From contig OY747716.1 in the NCBI GenBank assembly GCA_963556495.2, forward strand, positions 10,139,071 through 10,203,070: 64,000 bases of DNA, given 5' to 3'. How positions within the stretch are numbered: the first letter of the stretch is position 1; every line of letters begins with the position of its first letter. The notes beneath the pieces are model-generated. The model did no database searches. It was given only the letters and a program-made list of their open reading frames with translations, and was not told where the DNA came from. Positions 55,495 to 64,000 of this stretch are shown here, piece after piece. The position numbers and the translations under genes are program-made. This DNA comes from Valencia hispanica. Taxonomy: Eukaryota; Chordata; Actinopteri; Cyprinodontiformes; Valenciidae.

Positions 55495-56320
55495 CTTCAG
55501 CTTCACTTGAATATTGTTTTCCTTACTTTCCACTAAAGTGGGAATTGTGAATTTGTTACAACCTACTTGCTCAGAGAGATGCTTCTAAAGCATTTTCAGT
55601 TTTCTGAGGTCAAAACACTTCTGTGACTGTGCGTTGCATCAGGCTTTTTCTTGAAGATAGTTAAATAGTTTAAAGTCCAGAGCTCTCCTCAAGTGGAACA
55701 GTGAGAAGGACTCATAGCAGCATGAAGAGTAACCCCCCCAGCACAAGGATTGCTGAACTAATCCTGGGTATGAGGCATTTTGCATTATCTGGGGACAGCT
55801 GCATTTCTATATTTGCGGGGCGCCAAATCCTTAAAAAAGGATTCTTAACAATGTTTAAATCAAATTGCATAGTTGGTAAAAATGACTGCATCCTCTGAGA
55901 AGAATCAATCAGCCATCTTAACTGGATAATAACATCAGAGCATAATTGATAATGATTAAAGCATAAATGAATGACACATTTCTGGCTGGACAGGGCATCC
56001 CACTGTGTTAAGAGGATAACATTATAACATTTGCTTCAGGACTAATTTGGTTAACATAGACAATCTGTGTGCAAACAGGTTTATGATTAGACAGGGAGAG
56101 TGAGCCAGGCCCTGGCAGTGTCCTTCCACAGTCTTTGCTCTCCTCTCTGTGTGTGCCTCTCAGAACAGAATGAGGACTGGTGGCCCACTGCAAAGCAAAG
56201 AGGAATGGTTTCAAATACATTGACTGAGTAAAATTCTGAAGGATTTCATGCTCATCTTCAACACACATCCAGCTCGACAACTGTCTGTCATGGCAATTCT
56301 TAAAAACTGCTCGGAATTGG
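55495..56320. other. Unannotated stretch
   Basis: No recognised element. A 140-codon minus-strand frame (56008-56430) lacks known motifs and overlaps the Tc1 end, so it is not called. Confidence 0.3.
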
Positions 56321-56494
56321 AATAAGTATACAGTGGGTGAAATAAGTATTTGATACATCACAGATTTTTCAAATGTCCTCGCTTGCAAAGAATGGAGACG
56401 TCTGTATTTTGCATTGTCGGTAGACCTCATCTGTGAGAGAGAGAATCTTAAAAAAATCCTTAAATGATTTTCAATAAATTAATAATGTTATTGA

Positions 56495-57335
56495 TAGGGG
56501 TGTCAAATTATCACGTTAATTGCGATTAATTAATTAGAACCATATTTAACGCGCTATGTGTTTTTTAATAAATTTTCGAATCTTTAATTTTACCCTTTCT
56601 GCATGTGAGTTGCCTTTAAATAAAATCAGTTTTTATGCTTTGGGCTTCTTGTGCTTGAGTTGGGGGATAGCCACACCCTGAAGTGGACATCGATTGGCTG
56701 TCGTTAGGCCTGCTTATCATGAGCTCAAGCTTCCATTTTAGTGGAGAGGTCAAGGAGAGTGAGGAGGAGCGGTGACTTGCAGACCGTGTTGCCAACTCAG
56801 TGACTTTGTCGCTATATTTAGTGAGTTCTTAGACTCCTCTAGCGATTCTAGCGAGTAGACCCCTCTAGTGGTGTTTGGAGACTTTTGGGTGAAGCACGTA
56901 TCCTTGTTACTCTCACTGAGCAACGGTTCTGCCGTGGACTGCTCTCCGTCTCAGAGCGCTCACAGTCAGCAGCAGGTTCGTGCGCAACAGTTCCGCCAGC
57001 CTGTCCAGCTCCATCTGGACTCAGAGCAGATATTTACCCCACTGAGTCCAGAATGCTAACAACATGCTCAAAGCCGAAGTTGGAGTCAGCACTGGGACTA
57101 GTCTCAAAAACAGAGAAATGTAAATGGCTGGGACTGCATCTGTTCAAGTCTGTTAAAAACAATAAATGACTTCATAAAGCCACTTTTTTGTTATATATTT
57201 GTTCTGGCACAATGTAATGAATTTAAATGAAAATACATCAAGATGAGGGCTTTGCTCAGCAATTATAGGTGTGATTAAACAAGATTAATAAATCAGATTA
57301 ATTTAATAATTGAAATTTAAATTTTTTAATCTCTT
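56495..57335. mobile_element. Candidate hAT-like insertion inside Tc1
   Basis: The left end reads ggggtgtcaaattatcacgt followed by 'taattgcgattaattaatta'. The right end carries 'gattaataaatcagattaatttaa'. This is the look of a common fish non-autonomous element. Exact ends and target duplication are not resolved, and no coding domain is recognised. Confidence 0.4.
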
Positions 57336-57959
57336 GACATAGTTACAGTATGAAATTGAATAAGTATTTGACCACCTATCAACCAGCAGCAATTCTGGCT
57401 CCCATAGACCTGTTCTTTAAAAAGCCCTCCCATCCTTTGCTCATTAAATGTGCCAATTGAACCTGTCTGAACTTGTTGGCTGTATACGCATGTTAAATGT
57501 TATTGTTTTTATTTGGTAATAGTGGCGCATGCGCACAACACTGGAGGGCAAAAAGAGCTTCTGCACCCACTATCCAGAGCAGTGCTGCCAATGTTGAACA
57601 ATTCCGCTAACAAAATGAAACCTAGGTATGTATGTGTTATTAATTTAAATCCTTTTTGTGCAGATGATTGAAAAAGATATACTGCAAAGCTAACTGTATT
57701 TAGGGCAAAGTTAACTTAACTTTAGCACAAAGCTTTCAAACCCGTTTCAAATAGCTAACAAGCTATGGGATGACCGTCCTCAGAATTGGCCACCAGTTCA
57801 GTAAGGGAATATCTACTATTATGGTACACATCTTCATTGATATATACGTTTTTATTTAAAAGCAGTTTCATGATCATAAAAGTGTGTCTGTCAATTCCAT
57901 ATATCTCTTAGTATTCAATGGCAACTGTGCTAGCAGTAGATTAAGCTTTGCACGCAGGA

Positions 57960-58554
57960 GCGCCATGCAAGATCTCTCCTCGAACTTGGACCACAGTCTC
58001 AAAAGTTACCATAGTAACCATATCCATGCCTGTCCAAAGTTTACCAATGATGATCTGAATGATCCAGAGGAGGCATAGGAGAATGTCATGTGGTCAGATG
58101 AGACCAGAATAGAACTTTTTGGTCTAAACTCCACTCGCTGTGTTTGGAGGAAGAAGGAGTACAATCCCAAGAACACCATCCCAACTATGAAGCACGGGGG
58201 TGGAAACATTATGCTTTGGAGGTGCTTTTCTGCAAAAGGGACAGGATGACCTGCACCGTGTTGAGAAGAGGATGAATGGTGCCATATAAAAGCAACCTCC
58301 TTCCTTCAGTAAGTGGATTAAAGATGGGTCGTGGCTGGGTCTTCCAGCATGACCCAAAACACACAGCCAGGTCACCTAAGGAGTGGCTTAATAAGGATTT
58401 CTGGGTCTTGGAGTGGCCTTGCAAATCCAAAGACCTGAACCTAATAGAAGATCTTTGGAGAGAGCAGAGACTCCGTGTTGCCTTGCAACAGCCCCAAAAC
58501 CTGAAAGATCTGGAGAACATCTGCAAGAAGATTGGACCAGAATCCCTGCTCTAG
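57960..58554 (+). pseudogene. Tc1-like transposase fragment
   Basis: First catalytic Asp in [14 protein letters not shown] (about 58090), then [19 protein letters not shown]. After a frameshift the frame 58276-58554 carries [18 protein letters not shown] (second Asp) and [12 protein letters not shown] (Glu at the DD34E position). Internal deletions remove the first part of the protein and parts of the middle. Confidence 0.75.
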
Positions 58555-58599
58555 CACATTTTGAAAGTGCAAAAAAGAAGGTTTCTGTATGAAATATTA

Positions 58600-58885
58600 C
58601 CTTCTATTACTCAATTCACTCCTCCTGAACGAACGACTAGCAACAGTAGACAGTCACCTGCGTTGTTTTACTGACTTCACAGCACTCCCTCATACTGCAC
58701 AAGCATGTAGTGACAGTGGAGAGGAAAAACTCCCTTTACCAGGAAGAAACCTCCAGCAGAACCCGAACCTGGCTCAGTACGAGCGACCATCTGCCACGAC
58801 CATCTGGGGGTTCGAGAAGACAGAGCAGAGGAACAAAAAGAACTGATGTAAGAGTACTTTCTATGTTAAAGAAAGTTAAAAGATA
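58600..58885 (-). repeat. L2-like LINE 3' UTR fragment, antisense
   Basis: Matches 43690-43916 plus 44471-44490, including 'ggaagaaacctccagcagaac' and 'ctttctatgttaaagaaagt'. It lacks the TTAA element, so it supplies the empty site for 43921-44470. Confidence 0.75.
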
Positions 58886-58889
58886 ACAA

Positions 58890-60185
58890 ATTAGCAAATT
58901 AGCCAGATCCGTTAAGCTTAACAGGCATGTTTGTATCAGCTTATCTTTAGTGGTATTTGCTTTTTGAATCCAGTGCTCAGTAGTAAAATTTCCCACAGAC
59001 ATCATGCGTGGCTTTCAAACTCAAACTCAACTCCAGAATTGTCAACATGACCATAAAGGTTCTCATAATACAGAGCTGAGCACACATCGACTCCTGGTTA
59101 AAAAAGGGGGGAAAAAAGGCTCTTGGCAGTAAAGGGTGGGGGGGCGGCATTTGTAATTGACGGGAGTGATGAGACTAATAAGCTCCCCTGTGAACTCATC
59201 AAAGAACAAGAGGGAGATAATGAGACTGTTTTTCTTTTTTCGAGCTCATAATCAGTTTGCCTTTTTTCTGTGTTATCCTCCTGTGCCCTAACCTTCAGCC
59301 TCTCCTCTCAGTTGCCCGTGGACAAGCTAACAGAGATGTGTTTACTGAATAATTATGCTTAGTTTCAACATTATCAGAGGGTTTTTTTTCCCACTGTAGC
59401 TTATACCTATGATCCCATGGGTTTTTTAATCAATCATTGGACAAGGTAATAAAACTGTTATGACAGGCAGCACTGTTTCTTCTTTTATACAGAGAGAGTT
59501 TAGCTAGCTTTCCCCTGACATCAAACACACTCCACTAACTGAAGAGCTATCGATGAGTTTCATTCTCTAATCAGACTCACTGAAAGTTCACTTGGATAAA
59601 TATTAAAGTACCAAAAAAGCATGGTCTATATCTAAAAAAAAAAAAACTCACCTGTTCATTGTTCCACTGATCACCCACCTCTGTACTTATGTTTCTGGTT
59701 TGCTTGCAGTCTTTGTCAGATCGATCTGTCATCATCCGTCTGTTTGCTTCTTGGTTCTCCCTCTGTGCTTCCCGCTGTTTTTGTTTCCTTTTTCAATGAA
59801 TGTCTTGTTGCTGAGCCAGGTGGGGCACAAAGTTAATCCCGAAGGCCATCCCGACTCTTCTGGAAGACATGCAGCTCAGACAGTGTTTCACAGGGAAACT
59901 TCGAGGGCAGCCTGCAGGTCCACAGGGTCCCACAATGTAGCTTTTCCTGAAGATCACTCAACTTTTCGAAGAAGATCTGAAGGGTGGTTGACTTGCAGCT
60001 GAGCAAACATGCTCAACAGTTTATGGCAAATGAAAAACATTGATGAGTAAAACAAGCACTAAACAAAATATGCCGAGGCACAAAAGTGAGAAGAAATATA
60101 GATTACAACAACACACTGAAATAAAACCCAAATAACCCAAAAACTGAAAACCCAGGTGACAATTAAATCAAACTCCTACAGATAT
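58890..60185. other. Unannotated stretch
   Basis: No recognised element. A poly-G run near 59136-59150 and a poly-A run near 59632-59648 are present. A 100-codon frame at 59700-60002 has no recognisable domain. Confidence 0.3.
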
Positions 60186-60189
60186 GAAT

Positions 60190-60450
60190 GAGAGGTTTTC
60201 AGCCCAGGGTGGCACATTCTGGAGGGTGCCCCCAGACATAGAAAAAAGAAACAAATAAAAAAATTATAATTTCAGCCATTACTGCCTGAATTTATTTACA
60301 GTTCAATAAAAAGGTTGAATGTTTTTTTATTTTTGCCATCAAACATATTTTAAATTGAGTAGAAAATGTGTAAATAGATTGTAACACATGCAATAGACAT
60401 AAATGTAGGTGCTTAGGATGGGAATTTGCTAGAGTATGTATGATCTGTAT
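60190..60450 (+). repeat. Direct duplication, copy 1
   Basis: The block begins gaggttttcagcccagggtg and runs through 'ttactgcctgaatttattta' to 'gtaggtgcttaggatgggaa'. The same order is found at 61640-61895. The copies have diverged by substitutions and small indels. Confidence 0.75.
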
Positions 60451-60454
60451 TACA

Positions 60455-61635
60455 TGCGCTTAAATATGTTTTTTGACCACATTATTCCAAAAACATTTTT
60501 CGTTCCACTAAACTTTCCATTAATAAGCTTTTACAAGGGACTCTGTTAAGCAGCTCTCTAGCAGTGAGCTTTGGTGGTTTACCCTCACTGTGGAGGGTCC
60601 CATGGTATGGAAGTCATCAGTCATCTTTAGGATTGTGTACAGTATGCTATAGCATAACATTTCTTCATTTTAAATATTATCTTATTGATTTTATTTAATA
60701 TTCACATTTTTTCCTAAACTTAAATCTGGGTTTTCATCTGCTGTAAGCCATATTATTAAGATTAACCAAATTAAAAACTTCACATGTATTACTCTGTGTG
60801 TAATGAATGAAATAAACTACTGAAATAAATTAACAGTTTGATGATATTCTAATTTGCACCTGTACGTATATATTATGGGACACAGACAATAAACACTTTG
60901 GTCAGATTTAGACTGTAGTACTAAGACTTTCTTTTGATAAACAGAAAACAGTAAAAACATAATGAGTAATGTGCTTACAAAGCTACTTCAAATCATGTTA
61001 TATAAAAAAAATATATATGTATCCTTGTGTGTTTCAGTGCGTTTCAAACTGATAATGTTTTAAGACTTAAAGATCCAACAGGACATTTAACATTTACTTT
61101 TACTTCATTTTGGCCCATTTCCACGTCTTTCCGTGCCCTTAATCTCCCTCTCTCTGGAGTTAGTCTGATGGGTTTAGTCCTTTCTCAGGCCGTTAAATTT
61201 TAAACCATTTCCGAAGAGGCATGCGGCTCTCTGGTGAACCACAAGTTTGGAGTGATGGAGGAAGCAGAATGTCAATATGCAAGTTTCGTGCCACCAAAGA
61301 CACATCTCTGAGCACGCTGCAGTCGGATGTTGCTCTTTTTTTCTCGCTTCATTGTCTGAGAGCAATTCAGTGAGTGAAAAAGTGCCGGTTATGTAGAGTC
61401 AAGTTGTTTTTAGATAATGTGGTGCAAGTTTGACAAAGTTTCCAGACAGTGATGAATATGCATCAGATATACTTAACACTGTCTGCTTTTTTTGTCTTTA
61501 TAAAAAATCTGCCAATTATGTTGGGTTTTTTTCTCCATCAGACTTAGTTGACTAATCACAAATGGTCACTTCCAAGCAGATTTTTAAGATCCTGAACATA
61601 AGGAAGCTATCATTGTCAGTCTAATCTCTCATGGT
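60455..61635. other. Unannotated stretch between duplicates
   Basis: AT-rich, no recognised element or exon. Confidence 0.3.
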
Positions 61636-61639
61636 GGAA

Positions 61640-61895
61640 CGGGAGGTTTTCAGCCCAGGGTGGCAGATTCTAGAGGCTCAAAAAAAGAAACAAATGAAAA
61701 AGTAATAATAATTTAAGCCCTTACTGCCTGAATTTATTTACGATTATTAAAAAAAAGTTATTTTTGCTTTTTTAATCAAACATATACAAAATTATGTAAA
61801 GAAAAAAGTAATTAGAGTCTAACACACACAATAGATTTAAATGCAGGTGCTTAGAATGGGAATGAGCAAAAGTGTGTATGATCCATGTCATTAGA
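61640..61895 (+). repeat. Direct duplication, copy 2
   Basis: Begins gaggttttcagcccagggtg and repeats the blocks of 60190-60450 in order, with 'gcaggtgcttagaatgggaa' at the end. The family is not recognised. Confidence 0.75.
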
Positions 61896-61899
61896 TGGC

Positions 61900-62265
61900 A
61901 ACAAAGTGCTTCCAATATGATCCTTGGTATGTGCTGAAAATGCATCAACAAGTATTAGAGGGATGCATATGTGGCCATGGCTGTGTGGAGGTTTGAGGTG
62001 AATTTGTAACAACAGCATATAAGGTGTTTAGTTACTGTTTATTATTGCTTAGTTTGGTGCCCTGTAAATAGGAATGGGCCACTACCTGTCCCGGGCACAG
62101 TATCAGAAACCTGTGCTAAACATTGATGGGTGGTGACGCTGAAGTGTCTGATTACCAGGTTAAATAAAAATAATATTTTGGCAGTTGGACGCTCTGCAAA
62201 GTGTTTTCTATTGCTTTATTTTTCACATCTAGTCAGTGGGGATTGCCCCCCCCCCCCCTGTGTTA
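61900..62265. other. Unannotated stretch with poly-C run
   Basis: No gene. A run of 13 C lies near 62246-62258. Confidence 0.35.
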
Positions 62266-62584
62266 TGCACCTTAAAAGAGTAACTAAACCCCAAAACAAC
62301 TTTATTTTGCCTATAAACTGTATAAATGGGTATTAACCAATGCAATCTTTCAGTTTCTGGGGATTTTTTTACATTTTCGTGTAAACTTGTTTAATTCTAC
62401 ACGATTTGGTCTAAAAACGTCTTAGTGCTGCCCTCTTAGGGTTGAACGTTGGCTACTGCATACGAATTTTGTGATTGGTGGAGAGCGGTACATCTTTACA
62501 TCACAGGCATCGACTGTGTCACAGCAGCCATGGTCTCACAGACACGCCCCGTGGGTTTGGGTATAAAACTATCAGACATATCAG

Positions 62585-62866
62585 CTAGTGATGGGAATTC
62601 CAGCTCTTTTTGGAGAGCCATTTCTTTTGGCTTGGCTCACCATAAAGAGCCGGCTCTTTCGGCTCCCAAGTGGCTCCTCAGATTTTCTGTTGCTTAAAGT
62701 GTATGTATCACCAAAATTAATGCAAAACGATGTGTATCAAATATACCAAAACAAGCGGGGGGGAATGAAAAAAAAAAAACTGCTCCCAATGACGAGCAGG
62801 CTCCCATCGTTCACTTCAAAGAGTTAGCTCTTAGAGCCGGTTCGTTCGCGACCGACACATCACTAA
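62585..62866. mobile_element. MITE within palindromic element
   Basis: The ends are TAGTGATGGG and its near complement ACACATCACTA. The inside is rich in GAGCC/GGCTC words (agagccggctctttcggctc). The TIR is short; no coding capacity. Confidence 0.6.
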
Positions 62867-63007
62867 TACCGGCCCCATGGCGAGTTTGGAGTTGGATTGC
62901 GTTTTTCAGGTTACCATTATTATCACATTAGCATTTAGTTAGCATAGCTAACATACTGTTTTGAACTTTAGCCTATGGGTTAGGGGTAACCTTAGCCTAT
63001 TTTAGCA

Positions 63008-63136
63008 TTACCATTCAGAGACTGGACCCATCCTGTCTCTCTCTCCCTCAGCAGCAGCGCCGGCCTCGGGCAGCGCTGACTCAGCGTCCTGAGCCAGCGG
63101 CTCGAATTGATACGTCTCGCGGCCGCTGGGCTCCAT
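63008..63136 (-). CDS. Short conserved reading frame, YQFEP motif (copy 2)
   Basis: Starts MEPSGRETYQFEPLAQDAES and ends GPVSEW, 42 codons like the frame at 9308-9436. Differences are a few substitutions and no indel, which is more conservation than the surrounding core shows by eye. Here the frame is also open further upstream (to 63277). Function unknown; it could be a first exon ending at the TG/GTAATG donor-like site. Confidence 0.35.
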   Translation of the reverse strand: MEPSGRETYQFEPLAQDAESALPEAGAAAEGERDRMGPVSEW

Positions 63137-63580
63137 AAAGCCTCTCTCTACTCTATCTCTGGTGACGACGGAGGAGATCCGCTGGCTCAGGGGGCCGAGC
63201 CAGCGCCGCCCGAGCCCGGTGCTGCTGAGGCAGAGATAAACAGGAGTAGTCCAGTCTCTGAGAGGTAATGCTAACATAGGCTAACGTTCAAAACAGACGA
63301 ATGTTGATCAGATCGATCAGTCACAAAACTGCCAACATCGCTTTGGTCACTGTCCATGTTTCAGTGTCAGATTAAGCGAAGTGTCACTGTCCTCCTGACC
63401 ACACCCCCACGTTGCCCCCTCCACTCATCCTCAACACTTGGCCATACCCCTCCGTTCTTCCTGGCACTACCCACTTTGTAGAATTTTTCAAATGTTGTCT
63501 GGGGGCGGGGTTATGATTTTTCAGGGGGTTCAGTTACACTTTAAGTACTGCTTGAATATATGACTTCATAGTGCAGCTGT

Positions 63581-64000
63581 CATAGTGTGGCGTCTTTCCC
63601 TGTCTCTGCGTCCTTGATTGTTCCCAACTGCCCTGAGTTTCCCTGATTGTCTCACTGACTACCTTCCCAGTGTATTTATAACCCTCTGGGTTCTACTGCC
63701 TTTGCTAGTTTGTCAGTCGTCATAATTAAAAGTCTCTTTTCCACCATCTATGCCTGCCTGCATATGAGTCCACACCCCAAAACATGACGAACCAGTCAGA
63801 AACAGCTATGTCTTCCAGGCCACAAGGTGAGCTCCTCACAAAACTCTCCAGACTGCCAAGCCTGCAGGGCCCACTTGTTGTGATGGTCTGCAGGCCGTAG
63901 AGCCCGAGCACTGTCCCTGGCCCGTCCAGGCCTTTGATCCGACTGCTTGCTGGCTCATCCAAGATCCTGAGGTGCACCGATTCCAAGCTTCAGCATCCTC
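63581..64000 (+). mobile_element. Gypsy-like LTR and start of gag, cut by window edge
   Basis: The segment from tgtcatagtgtggcg to ACATGACG (about 63788) has LTR style: TGTCA opening, AATTAAA signal near 63724 and the 'ctgcctgcatatgagtcc' ending found near LTR ends. A frame then begins MTNQSETAMSSRPQGELLTK near 63784, perhaps gag. No PBS was found between them, so the exact border is unsure. Confidence 0.4.

Larger units (their letters stand above)
56327..58600 (+). mobile_element. Second Tc1-like transposon, interrupted
   Basis: Starts cagtgggtgaaataagtatt, a known fish Tc1 end. The 5' region resumes at 57345 with 'gaataagtatttgaccacct', and the transposase lies at 57960-58560. The 3' part keeps 'ggtttctgtatgaaatatta' near 58580. 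The gaps at about 56490-57340 and 57483-57955 hold unrelated sequence, the first being a hAT-like insert. Confidence 0.7.
62272..63544 (-). mobile_element. Palindromic element, copy 2, with TTAA duplications
   Basis: TTAA (62272-62275) is followed by AAGAGTAACTAAACCCC. The right end GGGGTTCAGTTACACT precedes TTAA (63541-63544). Inside, the palindromic arms and the GC-rich inverted core match 9119-9666 in reverse orientation. A 42-codon frame is shared. A separate MITE lies at 62585-62866, making this copy longer. TTAA duplications suggest piggyBac-type mobilisation. Confidence 0.7.

Noticed and set aside
59700..60002. 100-codon frame as a coding exon
   Set aside because: No family recognised and composition is unremarkable.
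1..64000. tRNA, rRNA genes and CRISPR arrays
   Set aside because: No cloverleaf-like gene with box A/B, no rRNA text and no regular spacer-repeat array seen; the regular repeats present are microsatellites or LTRs.

Overview
The window looks like repeat-rich intergenic or intronic DNA of a teleost fish. I find no convincing complete host gene. What it holds is L2-like LINEs with (GAATT)n or (GATTT)n tails, several Tc1/mariner transposases, hAT and TTAA-target elements, a Gmr1-type Ty3/Gypsy retrotransposon and a class I (gamma/epsilon-like) endogenous retrovirus. That mix is typical of ray-finned fish. The protein families are read directly from motifs; the clade is an inference.

Layout. 1-1550: intron-containing IS630/Tc1-type DDE transposase gene (minus strand), cut by the window edge. 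2600-3665: decayed LINE 3' end. 4191-5310: palindromic hAT-like fragment, then the 5' end of a hAT element with a BED finger exon, broken by an LTR-like repeat. 7100-7560: LINE 3' UTR. 9119-9666: palindromic element with a short conserved YQFEP reading frame; a second, inverted copy lies at 62272-63544. 9961-15304: Gmr1-type retrotransposon with apparently identical 565-bp LTRs and integrase placed before reverse transcriptase, inserted in a microsatellite at the centre of an older inverted repeat. 15305-24169: mostly unrecognised sequence with a LINE RT remnant, LTR-like pieces, a solo LTR with target duplication, and a Tc1 remnant.

24170-43346: compound provirus on the minus strand with three LTRs, two pol copies, one complete gag reading frame and two damaged env copies. 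The outer LTRs share a CAAG target duplication. The simplest history is a second provirus integrating into pol of the first, followed by LTR-LTR deletion. Two LINE 3' ends later landed in it. 43543-51130: one antisense LINE split by three insertions (a TTAA-flanked 550-bp element, a near full-length 4.8-kb LINE, and a LINE 3' UTR). 51231-64000: a 686-bp TIR element, two Tc1 elements, a 250-bp direct duplication, the second palindromic element with a MITE inside it, and the start of a Gypsy-like LTR.

The window is therefore a layered transposon graveyard in which insertion order can be read from interruptions and target duplications. The youngest layer is the Gmr1 element. Both LTR retroelements carry 17-nt primer-binding sites that fit tRNA-Ala(AGC).
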